A stretch of 64,000 nt of DNA from Sphingomonas kyeonggiensis (GCF_014196745.1 NZ_JACIEH010000003.1:744001-808000); one strand, 5' to 3'; numbered from the stretch's first letter, positions 51,835 through 60,917 are shown. Notes: generated from the letters alone by a model not told the origin. A program made the numbers and translations.

Positions 51835-53331
51835 TTAGTTGATGCCGACCGAGACGAAGCGGCCGAGCGCGCGGCGCTGGACCCAGAGCAGGACGTTGGT
51901 CTTGCCCGAGGCCTTGGCTGCCGAGACCTGCTTGGCGACGTCCGCAGCGTTGGTGACCGAGACGCGGTTGACCGTGGTGATCACGTCGCCGCGCTGCAGG
52001 CCCTTGCCCGCCGCGTCGCTCGCCTGGTTGACCTGGACGACGACCACGCCGGTGGTGCCCGCATTGACGCCGACGCTCTGCGCGATCTGCGGGGTGAGCG
52101 GGGTGACCTGCACGCCGAGCGAGGCCGCGGCCATCGTGTCGGCATCGGCGCCCGGCGCCTGCGAGTTCTCGTCGTTCGGATCGAACTGGGCGAGCTGCTC
52201 CTCGGGCGGGCGGGTGCCGACGGTGAGGGTCACGGTCATGCGCTTGCCGTCGCGGTAGAGATCGAGCGGCACGCGGGTGCCCGGCTTCACATTGGCGACC
52301 AGGTAGGACAGCGTCTGATCGGGGGTGACGTCCTTGCCGTCGACCTTGACGATCACGTCGCCCTGCTTGAGCCCGGCCTTCTCCGCCGGCTGGCCCGCCT
52401 CGACGCGGGCGACGACGGTGCCCTGGCCCTTGGGTACGCCCAGGCCCTCGGCGATGTCGTCGGTCAGGTCCTGCATGCCGATGCCGAGATAGCCGCGGGC
52501 GATCTTCTGGCCCTTCATCAGGGTGTCGATCACCGGCTTGGCCTCTTCCGCGGGGATCGCGAAGCCGATGCCGACATTGCCGCCGGTGGGCGACAGGATC
52601 TGCGAGTTGATGCCGATCACGTTGCCGTTCAGATCGAACATCGGGCCGCCCGAATTGCCGCGGTTGATCGAGGCGTCGGTCTGGATGAAGCGGTCATAGG
52701 CGCCGCCCTGGCCGGTGACGCGGTGCAGCGCCGAGACGATGCCGGCGGTCACCGAGCCGCCCAGGCCGAAGGGATTGCCAATTGCGACGACCCAGTCGCC
52801 GACGCGCGCGCTGGTCGAATCGCCGAACTTCACGAAGGGCAGGTTGGCGCCCTCGATCTTGAGCACGGCGAGGTCCGACTGTGCGTCGTTGCCGATCAGC
52901 TTGGCCTTGAAGGTGCGCTTGTCGGGCAGGGTGACCGTGATCGATTCGACCGTCGCGCCCTTGGCGCCCGCCGAGATCACGTGGTTGTTGGTCACGACAT
53001 AGCCGTCGGCCGAGATGATGAAGCCCGAGCCGAGCGATTCGGCCTGGCGGGTCACCGGCTGGTTGCCGCCGCCGAACGCCTCGAACGGCGTGCCGGCGAA
53101 GGGATTGGCGTTCATCGTCACACGCTGGGTGGTCGAGATGTTGACCACCGCCGGCTGCAGCTTGGCGACCATGTCGGCGAAGCTCATCGGCGCGCCGGCC
53201 TTGGGGGCGGACGCCTGGATCGTGCCCGGCTCGTTCTGCGCGGTCTGGGCGCCGGCCGGCTGGTTGAGCGTCATCGTGGCGGCGGCGCCGCTCAGCAGGA
53301 TGGCGGTAGTTAGGGCGTAGGCATAACGCAC
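51835..53331 (-). CDS. Periplasmic serine endoprotease, DegP/DegQ (Do) family
   Basis: The protein has 498 residues. It is exported (MRYAYALTTAILLSGAAATM, then a Gln/Pro-rich mature start). The trypsin-like triad is intact: His in VTNNHVIS (about 117), Asp in SDLAVLKIEG (about 151) and Ser in NRGNSGGPMFDL (about 225). Two PDZ domains follow (about 260-350 and 400-490). It degrades or refolds damaged envelope proteins. It shares the strand with, and follows, hflK-hflC, so it probably belongs to the same quality-control transcription unit (94-base gap). Confidence 0.95.
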   Translation of the reverse strand: MRYAYALTTAILLSGAAATMTLNQPAGAQTAQNEPGTIQASAPKAGAPMSFADMVAKLQPAVVNISTTQRVTMNANPFAGTPFEAFGGGNQPVTRQAESLGSGFIISADGYVVTNNHVISAGAKGATVESITVTLPDKRTFKAKLIGNDAQSDLAVLKIEGANLPFVKFGDSTSARVGDWVVAIGNPFGLGGSVTAGIVSALHRVTGQGGAYDRFIQTDASINRGNSGGPMFDLNGNVIGINSQILSPTGGNVGIGFAIPAEEAKPVIDTLMKGQKIARGYLGIGMQDLTDDIAEGLGVPKGQGTVVARVEAGQPAEKAGLKQGDVIVKVDGKDVTPDQTLSYLVANVKPGTRVPLDLYRDGKRMTVTLTVGTRPPEEQLAQFDPNDENSQAPGADADTMAAASLGVQVTPLTPQIAQSVGVNAGTTGVVVVQVNQASDAAGKGLQRGDVITTVNRVSVTNAADVAKQVSAAKASGKTNVLLWVQRRALGRFVSVGIN

Positions 53332-53425
53332 GTGAGTCGGTCCTCTCAGACGAAGGAAAAGCGTTCGGAACGGTTTCTTGCGCCGAAATGCTGAACGGCG
53401 ATTGAATATGAACGGATCGACAGTG

Positions 53426-54277
53426 TCATCGTTGCCCCATGAATTCCCTGAGATAGGAATTCTGCGGGGAGAGGATGATCGACGTCTCGCCCTTTGCGGG
53501 GTCGTTGTTCAGGAACGTCGTCCGATACGAACGCATCGCGCGCCAGAAATTATAGAAGTCGGCATCCTTGTTGAACGCCTGGGCATATATCTGGGCGGCC
53601 TGGGCATCGGCATTGGCGCGGATGATCTGCGCGTCCTTCATGCCCTGGGCCTCGATCGTCTTGGCTTCCTGGTTACGCGCGGTGCGCATGCGCTCGAGCG
53701 CGCTGTCGAGCGGCGAGCCCGAGGGCAGCTCGGTCTGCTTGATCCGCACGTCGACGATCGACACGCCATATTGCGCGGCGAGCTGCTGCAGCGAGTTCTG
53801 GATATTGTCCATCACCTGGCCGCGCTCGGGGCTGAGCAGGATCGCCGAGGGGCGCTTGCCGAGCTCGTTGCGGAGCGCCGAGCGGAACAGCGGCTGGAGC
53901 TGGTCGCGGGCCCGGTCCTCGGTGCCGATGGTGACGACCATCTTGAGCGGATCGGTGACGCGGAAGCGCGCATAGGCGTCGATCTGCAGGCGGAGCTGGT
54001 CGGTCGACAGCACCGGCTCGTTGGGCAGGTCGACCGAGAGCACGCGCTTGTCGACCCAGACGACCCGGTCGAAGAAGGGCAGGCGGAAGATCGGCCCGGC
54101 CTGGGTCCGGCCGAACTGCTCGCCGGTCCGATAGGCGTTGACGGTGCGATACGGCTTTTCGAGCCGCAGGATCACCGCCTGCTTGGTTTCCGGCACGATC
54201 GCCACGGTGCTCATCACCACGATGAGCAGGATGATCACCGATGCGGCGATGCCGATGGGGCTGCGCAGCCAGGTCAT
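53426..54277 (-). CDS. hflC: HflC, FtsH-associated SPFH membrane protein
   Basis: The protein has 283 residues. It is a single-pass inner-membrane protein (helix near residues 9-25), periplasmic SPFH/band-7 domain, which with HflK forms the cage around FtsH that modulates membrane-protein degradation. VLSVDLPNEPVLSTDQLRLQ and AFNKDADFYNFWRAMRSYR are typical HflC segments. Its ATG overlaps the hflK stop by 4 bases. Confidence 0.95.
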   Translation of the reverse strand: MTWLRSPIGIAASVIILLIVVMSTVAIVPETKQAVILRLEKPYRTVNAYRTGEQFGRTQAGPIFRLPFFDRVVWVDKRVLSVDLPNEPVLSTDQLRLQIDAYARFRVTDPLKMVVTIGTEDRARDQLQPLFRSALRNELGKRPSAILLSPERGQVMDNIQNSLQQLAAQYGVSIVDVRIKQTELPSGSPLDSALERMRTARNQEAKTIEAQGMKDAQIIRANADAQAAQIYAQAFNKDADFYNFWRAMRSYRTTFLNNDPAKGETSIILSPQNSYLREFMGQR

Positions 54278-55386
54278 TTCTGGTCTCCCTGCTGGGCCTT
54301 GCCTGCATCGGGACGAAGCCCCGGCAGCGGCAGATAGGGGGTGACGCCGGGCGCCTCGACGATCGTCTTGTTGGTCTTTGCGAGCACCTGTTCCATCGTC
54401 TCGTAATAGAGGCGGCGGCGCGTCACTTCGGGCGCGGCCTTGTACTGTTCGTAGATCTTGTCGAACTCCGCGGCTTCACCCTGGGCGACCGCGATCACCT
54501 GCTGGGCATAGCCATTGGCGTTGTTGCGGGCGCCCTGTGCGCCCTGCTGCGCGGCCTGGACCGCCTTGAAGGCGTCGTCGACCTGCTCCGGCGCGGCGGC
54601 CTTGGTCAGCGCGACGCTCTGGATGCGGATGCCCGAATGATATTCGTCGAGGATCTTCTGCATACCCGCCTGCACATCGGCCGAGATGCGTCCCTGGCCC
54701 TCGCCGATCGCCTCGTTGAGCGTGGTGGTCGCGATCACCGCGCGCATCGCGCTTTCGGCGGTGTCCTTCACCGTCTCCGTCGGATCCTTGATCTGGAAGG
54801 AATAATCGGCGGCGTCGGTGATGTACCAGTTCACCGAATAGGAAAGATCAACGATGTTCTGATCGCCGGTGAGCATCAGATTGGCGCCGCTCTCGGGGAA
54901 GCGCAGCGTCCGGACGCTGCCGACATCGACGACATCGACGAGCTGGAACGGGGCCGGCAGCGTGGGCTGAATGCCCGAGCCGATCGTGCCGCTATAGCGG
55001 CCGAGCGTGGTGACCACGCCGCGCTCGCGCGGGCCGATCACGTGGAAGCTGGTGAAGACCACCCAGATCAGCAGCAGGCCGGCGATGACGAGCAGCCACA
55101 GCTTCGCGCCACCCGGGAAGGGCAGGTCACCGCCGCCACCGCCCATGCGGCGCAGCAGGTCGTCGAACGGACCATTGCCGCCGCCACCGCCGCCGGGGCG
55201 GGAGCGCCGCCCCTCCGGCGGGAAGGACCAGGGATTACGGGGGCCCGAGCCGCCGCCCGAGCCACCCTTGCCATCGCCCGAGCCACCGGCGCCATTTCCG
55301 CCGCCGCTGCCCGAGCCCCAGGGGCTCTTGGGAGCCTCGTTCTGCAAGTTACCGGCCTTGTTCAGCCAGCCAAAGAGGTTTGCCAT
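54274..55386 (-). CDS. hflK: HflK, FtsH-associated SPFH membrane protein
   Basis: The protein has 370 residues. An N-terminal Gly/Ser/Pro-rich disordered stretch (about 1-95) precedes one membrane helix (LWLLVIAGLLLIWVVFTSFH) and the SPFH domain (VIGPRERGVVTTLGRYSGTI). The coiled-coil part (AQQVIAVAQGEAAEFDKIYE) and YYETMEQVLAKTNKTIVEAP follow. The partner is HflC, immediately downstream. The Gly-rich N-terminus is a normal HflK feature, here rather long. Confidence 0.95.
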   Translation of the reverse strand: MANLFGWLNKAGNLQNEAPKSPWGSGSGGGNGAGGSGDGKGGSGGGSGPRNPWSFPPEGRRSRPGGGGGGNGPFDDLLRRMGGGGGDLPFPGGAKLWLLVIAGLLLIWVVFTSFHVIGPRERGVVTTLGRYSGTIGSGIQPTLPAPFQLVDVVDVGSVRTLRFPESGANLMLTGDQNIVDLSYSVNWYITDAADYSFQIKDPTETVKDTAESAMRAVIATTTLNEAIGEGQGRISADVQAGMQKILDEYHSGIRIQSVALTKAAAPEQVDDAFKAVQAAQQGAQGARNNANGYAQQVIAVAQGEAAEFDKIYEQYKAAPEVTRRRLYYETMEQVLAKTNKTIVEAPGVTPYLPLPGLRPDAGKAQQGDQK

Positions 55387-55456
55387 TCAGCCTTTATAAG
55401 GGCGCCTACGCGGATTTACAGTGGCGCGCGGCGATTGTGCGCCTATCTCGCACGCG

Positions 55457-56413
55457 ATGACCGATACCGAAGCCCTGAGCGCCGCGCTCGCTCCCATCAC
55501 CGCCGGCCGTGCCACTGCCCGTCTCGAAGGCGCGCGCGCCTCGATTGTCCTCGACGTGACCGGCCTCGCCGAGGCGACGCGCGAGGAGCTGGAAGCCGAT
55601 ATCCGCCGCGTCGCCGGTGCGTTGCCCGGGGTGGAGGAAGTACGCGTGCTGATGACCAGCGAGCGCCGCACCCGCCGGCTGATCGCGGTGGCGAGCGGCA
55701 AGGGCGGGGTGGGCAAGTCCACCGTCGCCGCCAATCTCGCGATCGCGCTCCAGCGCAAGGGTCGCAAGGTCGGGCTGGTCGATGCCGATATCTATGGCCC
55801 GTCGCAGCCGCGCCTGCTGGGGGTCGAAGGCGTGAAACCCCAGGCGCGTGATAAAGTGTTGCTGCCGGTCGAAACCCGGTTCGGCGTGCCGATGCTGTCG
55901 ATGGGCGGGCTGGTGGCCGAGGGCCAGGCGATCGCCTGGCGCGGGCCGATGGCGGGCGGCGCGCTCGGCCAGATGGTCGATGCCGATTGGGGCGAGACCG
56001 ACCTGCTCGTGCTCGATCTGCCGCCGGGCACCGGCGACGTGCAGCTGACCATGATCCAGAAGCACAAGCCGGCCGGCGCGGTGATCGTCTCCACGCCGCA
56101 GGACCTGGCGCTGATCGACGCGACGCGCGCGATCGACCTGTTCAACAAGGCGGGCGTGCCGGTGATCGGCCTGATCGAGAACATGTCGGGCTATGCCTGC
56201 CCGCATTGCGGGGAAGTCTCCGATCCGTTCGGCGCCGGCGGTGCCGAGGCCGCGGCGGCGAAGCTCGGCATTCCGTTCCTCGGCCGCGTGCCGCTGGAAA
56301 TGGCGATTCGCGTCGCTTCGGATGCGGGCGAGCCGCCGGCGGCGGGGAACGGGCCGGAGAGCGAAGTGTTTGCCGGACTGGCAGGACAGGTGGACGACTG
56401 GCTCGGCAAATAG
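55457..56413 (+). CDS. Mrp/NBP35-type iron-sulfur cluster carrier ATPase
   Basis: The protein has 318 residues. The N-terminal 70 residues are a MIP18-like (DUF59) domain without obvious Cys. The deviant Walker A ASGKGGVGKST lies near residue 80, DLLVLDLPPGTGDVQLTMIQ near 180, and the cluster-binding CPHC in GYACPHCGE near 247. It transfers [4Fe-4S] clusters to apo-enzymes. It diverges from hflK. A BIME-like repeat follows its stop directly. Confidence 0.93.
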   Translation: MTDTEALSAALAPITAGRATARLEGARASIVLDVTGLAEATREELEADIRRVAGALPGVEEVRVLMTSERRTRRLIAVASGKGGVGKSTVAANLAIALQRKGRKVGLVDADIYGPSQPRLLGVEGVKPQARDKVLLPVETRFGVPMLSMGGLVAEGQAIAWRGPMAGGALGQMVDADWGETDLLVLDLPPGTGDVQLTMIQKHKPAGAVIVSTPQDLALIDATRAIDLFNKAGVPVIGLIENMSGYACPHCGEVSDPFGAGGAEAAAAKLGIPFLGRVPLEMAIRVASDAGEPPAAGNGPESEVFAGLAGQVDDWLGK

Positions 56414-56414
56414 C

Positions 56415-56496
56415 CGTCATCCCGGCAAAAGCCGGGATCTCGTGCGGCTCTTGTCCTGCGCCATCGCCTGAGATCCCGACTTTCGTCGGGATGACG
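56415..56496. repeat. Composite REP-like element (BIME-like), second copy
   Basis: It starts 1 base after the mrp stop (TAG-C-CGTCATCCCGGC), then AAAAGCCGGGATCTCGTGC, a spacer, then GCCTGAGATCCCGAC and GTCGGGATGACG. It has the same architecture and flank (TAGCCGTCA[C/T]CCCGGC) as the copy at 48585. Confidence 0.75.
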
Positions 56497-56509
56497 AATG
56501 GAGGTTGAG

Positions 56510-56938
56510 ATGCCGCTGACGCGTGACGAGGACATCAAGGCGCTGCTCGAGAGCGTGCGCACCATTGCGCTGGTCGGGGCATCCGATCGGCCGGACCGGC
56601 CGAGCTACGGCGTGATGGCCTTCCTCCAGCGGCAAGGATATCGGGTGATCCCGGTCAACCCGCAGATCACCGGCGAGCATGTCCATGGCGAGTTCGTGTT
56701 CCGCGAGCTTTCGCAGATTGGGGAGCCGATCGACCTAGTCGACATCTTCCGCCGCCCGATGGCGGCCGGCGAGGCGGTGGACGAAGCGATCGCCGTGGGC
56801 GCCAAGGCGGTGTGGATGCAGCTCGGCGTGATCAACGCGGAAGCGGCCGCGCGCGCCGAGGCCGCGGGCCTCAAGGTGGTGATGGACCGCTGCCCCGCGA
56901 TCGAGATACCGCGGCTGGGAATAGCGCCGGTCGCCTAG
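56510..56938 (+). CDS. CoA-binding domain protein (YccU-like)
   Basis: The protein has 142 residues. It has one CoA_binding_2 Rossmann domain: TIALVGASDRPDRPSYGVMA, then LQRQGYRVIPVNP, and KAVWMQLGVINAEAAARAEA, the usual layout of YccU. The true start is the ATG at 56510, 5 bases after GGAGG; the ATG at 56498 overlaps that site. It binds CoA in vitro in relatives; its role is unknown. It lies between mrp and the convergent regulator gene, which it overlaps by 4 bases. Confidence 0.9.
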   Translation: MPLTRDEDIKALLESVRTIALVGASDRPDRPSYGVMAFLQRQGYRVIPVNPQITGEHVHGEFVFRELSQIGEPIDLVDIFRRPMAAGEAVDEAIAVGAKAVWMQLGVINAEAAARAEAAGLKVVMDRCPAIEIPRLGIAPVA

Positions 56939-58503
56939 CCCTTGCGATAGTCAGGGACCGTCCCGCTCTCGCGCCAATAGCGTTCCAGCCCGATCTCCTC
57001 GACCAGCTTGCCGAAGCGCGGATCGCTGCGCATCGCCGCGGTCGAGGGCATGAAGAGCAGTCGCGTGCGGCGGTTGGTACGCCGCGTCCAGACCCGCTGC
57101 TCGGGCTGGAAGCGCAGCTCGCCGACGCTGAAGCCGCGGCCGAAATAATAGGCCTCGGCCACTTCGAACGCGGTGTCGACCCGCCCGAGCGCAGCGGCGA
57201 ACTGGATGGTGTTCTCGGCAAAGCCGGCGCCCTTGTGCGCCGCCTCGAGGTTGCTCGCCATCGCCCGATCGATGTCGGCGCGCGAGCGGCTCAGCATCGC
57301 CTCGGCGACCTGCTCGATCATCGTGAAATTCTCTTCGGGAATGCCGCTCGGCCGCTGGTCCGTCTTGCGCGACATCGCCAGCGCGTCGGCGGCGCGGCCG
57401 GTATAGAGCAGCAGGTAGAAGCGGGTGAACCACACCGCGAAATGGGTGGGGAAGAGCGAAATCGCCTCCTCGCTCGCCGTGTCCGCCTCGTCGAGCCGGT
57501 TGGCCGCCCAGAGCGCAACCGCGCGGGTATAGGCGCGCGAGGGATCGGGCACGCCCTTGCTCCAGTAGACCGCGAAGGTGTCGGCGGCCTCGCGGCAGCG
57601 CCCCACCGAGAGCAGCAGGCCGCCGAGCATGCCCCAGGCGAACTCGATGTCGGGCCGGGAGGCGAGGATCGCACGGCAGAGCCGCTCGTCGGTGCGCCAG
57701 CTGTCGGTGTTCGATACCAGCATCGCGCGTGCCAGCCGCGCATAGGGATTGGCCGGATCGAGCTGGAGCGCACGGGCGGCCGCCTGGTCGGCGCGCAGGC
57801 GCCTTGCCGCCTCGCCCTGCGGGCTGCCGCCGCCGGCGTCGATCGCATAGGCGATCGCGAGCCCGCCCCAGCCATCGGGCTGATCGGGGTGCAGCTCGGT
57901 CACGCGGCGGAACAGGCCGGTCGCCTGGCTCAACCCCTCTGGCGTACCCTGGCGCATCGAGGCGAGGGCCTGGTCGACCAGCGGCCTCACCTGGTCGGGC
58001 ATCGTGCTGCGGGCGCCCGCCCAGCCGCGCCAGGCGAACACGCCACCGACCGTGAGCACGGCCAGCCCCGATCCGGCGAGCATCGCCCGGCGATCGAGGC
58101 GGAGGCGATGCACTTCGGCACGGGCCTGGGCGAGCGGACTGTCCGGCGCGGGGGCGGGCGTATCGGCCTGGCCCGCCTGGAGCAGCCGGTAGCCGACCTT
58201 GGTGATCGTCTCGATCCGGAAGCCGCCCTGGCCGATGCCTTCCGCCGCGCGGCGGAGACGCGAGACGACGCGGTTGATGGCGTCCTCGCCCACGACCCGG
58301 CCTTCCCAGCAGCTGCGGGTCAGGTCGTCGCGGCTGACGATCCCGCCGTTCGCCTTTGCCAGCGCGACGAGCACCTGCATGACGCGCGGTTCGAGCACTT
58401 CCTCGCTGCCGTCGTCATGGGCGAGCTGGCGTAGCGCCGGGCGCACCTCGAGTGCACCCAGGCGAAACGGCGCTTCATGCGCAAGATCGATGCGGCCCTC
58501 CAC
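56935..58503 (-). CDS. CadC-like membrane-anchored winged-helix regulator with TPR periplasmic domain
   Basis: The protein has 522 residues. The start is GTG at 58503, after GGGAGTAGGGAAG. An OmpR/PhoB-type winged helix occupies residues 1-105 (EPRVMQVLVALAKANGGIVS, INRVVSRLRRAAEG, TITKVGYRLL). One membrane helix (MLAGSGLAVLTVGGVFAWRG) lies near 140. The rest is helical TPR-like repeats, then a C-terminal segment (RTNRRTRLLFMPSTAAMRSD, then PRFGKLV). Such ToxR/CadC proteins bind DNA while sensing a periplasmic signal. It diverges from the UrcA-family gene, a possible target. Confidence 0.85.
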   Translation of the reverse strand: MEGRIDLAHEAPFRLGALEVRPALRQLAHDDGSEEVLEPRVMQVLVALAKANGGIVSRDDLTRSCWEGRVVGEDAINRVVSRLRRAAEGIGQGGFRIETITKVGYRLLQAGQADTPAPAPDSPLAQARAEVHRLRLDRRAMLAGSGLAVLTVGGVFAWRGWAGARSTMPDQVRPLVDQALASMRQGTPEGLSQATGLFRRVTELHPDQPDGWGGLAIAYAIDAGGGSPQGEAARRLRADQAAARALQLDPANPYARLARAMLVSNTDSWRTDERLCRAILASRPDIEFAWGMLGGLLLSVGRCREAADTFAVYWSKGVPDPSRAYTRAVALWAANRLDEADTASEEAISLFPTHFAVWFTRFYLLLYTGRAADALAMSRKTDQRPSGIPEENFTMIEQVAEAMLSRSRADIDRAMASNLEAAHKGAGFAENTIQFAAALGRVDTAFEVAEAYYFGRGFSVGELRFQPEQRVWTRRTNRRTRLLFMPSTAAMRSDPRFGKLVEEIGLERYWRESGTVPDYRKG

Positions 58504-58647
58504 GCTTCCCTACTCCCCGGAAATCGCGCTCCGCGCCACCCTATCGGCGAATCATCGGCATTTCATCAGCTCTTCATCGGCTCCTCATCCTCCCGGTCGG
58601 GCGGCGCCCCGGCGATGCTTCGGGGGTCACAGGAAAGGAGTGTTCCC

Positions 58648-58932
58648 ATGTATAAGCTCATCGCCGCTTTCGCCGTCGCCGGCCTGTTCGCCACCCCCGC
58701 GCTGGCCGCCCCCCAGTCCGGGCGCACCGCCACGGTTCGCCATGCCGATCTCGACCTGAGCAGCGCGACCGGGCGTGCCACGCTCGACCGAAGGCTCGCC
58801 TCGGCGACCGAGCAGGTGTGCGGCTCCTATGCCGGGGCGGACCAGGACGAGGCCATGGCGATCCAGCGCTGCCGTACTGCGGTCGCGCGCGACGTCAGTC
58901 GCCAGCTGGCGGTACGACTCGCCCGCCGCTGA
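58648..58932 (+). CDS. UrcA-family exported protein
   Basis: The protein has 94 residues. AGGAAAGGAG is 8 bases before the ATG. After a signal peptide (MYKLIAAFAVAGLFATP, then ALAA) comes VRHADLDLSSATGRATLDRR, then ATEQVCGSY ... RCRTAVARD, the UrcA pattern with two conserved Cys that form a disulfide. The function of this family is unknown; relatives occur throughout the Sphingomonadales and Caulobacterales. Confidence 0.83.
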   Translation: MYKLIAAFAVAGLFATPALAAPQSGRTATVRHADLDLSSATGRATLDRRLASATEQVCGSYAGADQDEAMAIQRCRTAVARDVSRQLAVRLARR

Positions 58933-58941
58933 CCTCCCTCA

Positions 58942-58981
58942 CGGCCGGGCGCGACGCGCATTGCGCGCCCGGCCGCTTTTT
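58942..58981 (+). terminator. Rho-independent terminator of the UrcA gene
   Basis: CGGCCGGGCGCG (58942-58953) pairs perfectly with CGCGCCCGGCCG (58964-58975), followed by CTTTTT. The T-run reaches the stop codon of the convergent kynU gene. Confidence 0.88.
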
Positions 58982-60089
58982 AGCGGAGCCAGGAAAGCGC
59001 CTCGATCAGCCGCGTCACGTCGCGCGCGTCCTGGTAGAGGCCGAAGCCGATGCGCAGCACGTCGCCGCGGACATCGGTGATCACATCCTCCGCTTCGAGC
59101 TCGGCCTTCCAGCGCTGGGCATGTGGCGATCGGAGCGCGAGGAAGCGCGCAGGGCTGCCCGGGTTGAGCAGCTCGGCCTCGATCGGTAGGCCGACCAGCA
59201 GCTGCGTGCGCAGGCCATCGACATGCGCGGCGATCTTTGCGGTGCTCAGGCCTTCCTCGCGCAGCATGTCGCGCACCGCGACGAAGCGGTAGATGCCCGA
59301 GGGATCGAAGGTCGCGCCGAGGAAGCGGCGGGCGTCCGGCGCATAGCCGATGCTGCCGGGCGGCAGCGCCAGGTCCTCGAATTCGGCATACCAGCCGGTG
59401 ATCTCGGGCCGCAGGCCATATCCCGGGGGCGCGTGGAGAACGGCGCAGCCTTCGCCGGCCATCGCGTATTTATAGCCCCCGGCGAGGTAGAAGACCCGGT
59501 CCGCCACCGCCGACAGATCGACTTCCATCGCCATGAAGGCATGATAGCCGTCGATCACGACCCAGGGGCCTTCGGGCTTCGCGAGCGCCGCAAGCTCCGC
59601 GACCTGGTCGAAGACATGGCCGGTACGGAACTGCACCTGGCTGACGAAGATCAGGTCGTGATCGCCGGCCTTCGCCCGCTCGACGATCTGCTCCAGCGGG
59701 ACGCGCTCGACGGTCGCGCTGCCCGCTTCCTCCCAGCGCATCGACTGGCGGCGGAAGCTGTGGAACTCGCCATCGCTCGCCAGGATGCGCAGCGGGCGCT
59801 TCGGCAGGGCCGAGGCGATGCGCAGCAGCAATTCGTGGGTGTTCGGCGCGAACACTACCGTGTCGGGGTCGGGCAGCTTCAGCTCGGCGGCGACGTGGCT
59901 CTGGGCCGCGGGCCAGATCTCGCCCATCACCCGTTCCCATTTCCGGTCGGCGAGGCGCACCCCGTCCTCCCAGGCGGCGATCTGGCCGACATAGGAGGCA
60001 TCGGGCCACAAATGGTGCGAATGCGCCGCGAAGTGCAGCCGGTCGGGTGCCGCCGCGAGCGCGCGCTGGAAGAGGTGCTTGTAGCTCAA
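58980..60089 (-). CDS. Kynureninase-type PLP aminotransferase class V enzyme
   Basis: The protein has 369 residues. The start is TTG at 60089, overlapping the kynA stop (TTGA); the longer frame to 60728 is a shadow of kynA. The PLP lysine is in FYLAGGYKYAMAGEG near residue 207, with PWVVIDGYHAFMAMEVDLSA supplying the ring-stacking Asp. The fold is aminotransferase class V. Direct coupling to kynA makes cleavage of kynurenine to anthranilate the best guess, but the sequence is shorter and more divergent than standard KynU, so a related lyase cannot be excluded. Confidence 0.78.
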   Translation of the reverse strand: MSYKHLFQRALAAAPDRLHFAAHSHHLWPDASYVGQIAAWEDGVRLADRKWERVMGEIWPAAQSHVAAELKLPDPDTVVFAPNTHELLLRIASALPKRPLRILASDGEFHSFRRQSMRWEEAGSATVERVPLEQIVERAKAGDHDLIFVSQVQFRTGHVFDQVAELAALAKPEGPWVVIDGYHAFMAMEVDLSAVADRVFYLAGGYKYAMAGEGCAVLHAPPGYGLRPEITGWYAEFEDLALPPGSIGYAPDARRFLGATFDPSGIYRFVAVRDMLREEGLSTAKIAAHVDGLRTQLLVGLPIEAELLNPGSPARFLALRSPHAQRWKAELEAEDVITDVRGDVLRIGFGLYQDARDVTRLIEALSWLR

Positions 60090-60850
60090 AGCTGCGTCCT
60101 GAGCGTCCACAGCTCGGGAAAGGCGCGCTTGGCCAGCGTCGATTCGAGATAGGGCACGCCGGGGGTGCCGCCGGTGCCGGGCTTCATCCCGATCACACGG
60201 CTGACGGTGATCACGTGCTTGTGCCGCCAGGTGGCGAGTGCGTCGTCGATGTCGACCAGCTTCTCGGCGAGCTGGTACAGCTCCCACCAGCGCGTGGTGT
60301 CGCGATAGACTTCGGCCCAGGCGTCTTCGACCGCCTTGCTCGGCACATAGGGCTGGGACCAGTCGCGCTCCAGCGCCTCGGCCGGCAATGCGAAGCCGGC
60401 GCGGGCGAGCGCGGCATTGGCCTCGTCCCACAGGCTCGGCAGGGCCGACACTTCGGTGGTCAGCGGCCCCGGCACGCCGCCGCCGCGCAGCCCCAGCATC
60501 GTCTCGACCGCCCGGAACTGGTCCGACTGGAAGCCCGAGCTCGATCCCAGCACTTCGCGGAAGCGGGTATAGTCGCTCGGCGTCATCGTCGCGAGCACGT
60601 CCCAGCTCAGCGTCATCACCGCCTGGATGCGGCTCACCCGGGCGAGCGACTTGTACGCCTCCACCGGCTTGTCGGCGCGGACCAGCTCGAGCGCGGCGCG
60701 CAGCTCGGCGATCATCTGCTTGAGCCACAGTTCCTTGGTCTGGTGGATGATGATGAACAGCAGCTCGTCATGCCGGTCAGATAGCGGATGCTGGGCGGCG
60801 AGCAGCTGGTCGAGCGCGAGATAGCGCCCATAGGTCATGGCTTCGGTCAT
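60086..60850 (-). CDS. kynA: Tryptophan 2,3-dioxygenase
   Basis: The protein has 254 residues. It is a haem enzyme that opens tryptophan to N-formylkynurenine. MTYGRYLALDQLL near the start and LLFIIIHQTKELWLKQMIAE are TDO signatures; SSGFQSDQFRAVE near 100 binds tryptophan. The haem-ligand His lies in WRHKHVITVSRVIGMKPGTG near 215. The next gene, reached by a TTGA overlap, is kynureninase-like. No formamidase (kynB) gene is beside them in the window. Confidence 0.95.
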   Translation of the reverse strand: MTEAMTYGRYLALDQLLAAQHPLSDRHDELLFIIIHQTKELWLKQMIAELRAALELVRADKPVEAYKSLARVSRIQAVMTLSWDVLATMTPSDYTRFREVLGSSSGFQSDQFRAVETMLGLRGGGVPGPLTTEVSALPSLWDEANAALARAGFALPAEALERDWSQPYVPSKAVEDAWAEVYRDTTRWWELYQLAEKLVDIDDALATWRHKHVITVSRVIGMKPGTGGTPGVPYLESTLAKRAFPELWTLRTQL

Positions 60851-60917
60851 GACCCGTCCCTACGCCATCTCGCCGCCCGGATGAAAGCGGTAACGCAGGA
60901 TACTATTTCGCGCCTCT

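Noticed and set aside
51679..53313. 544-residue plus-strand frame opposite the DegP gene
   Set aside because: Antisense shadow; the protease on the minus strand has an intact catalytic triad and PDZ domains.
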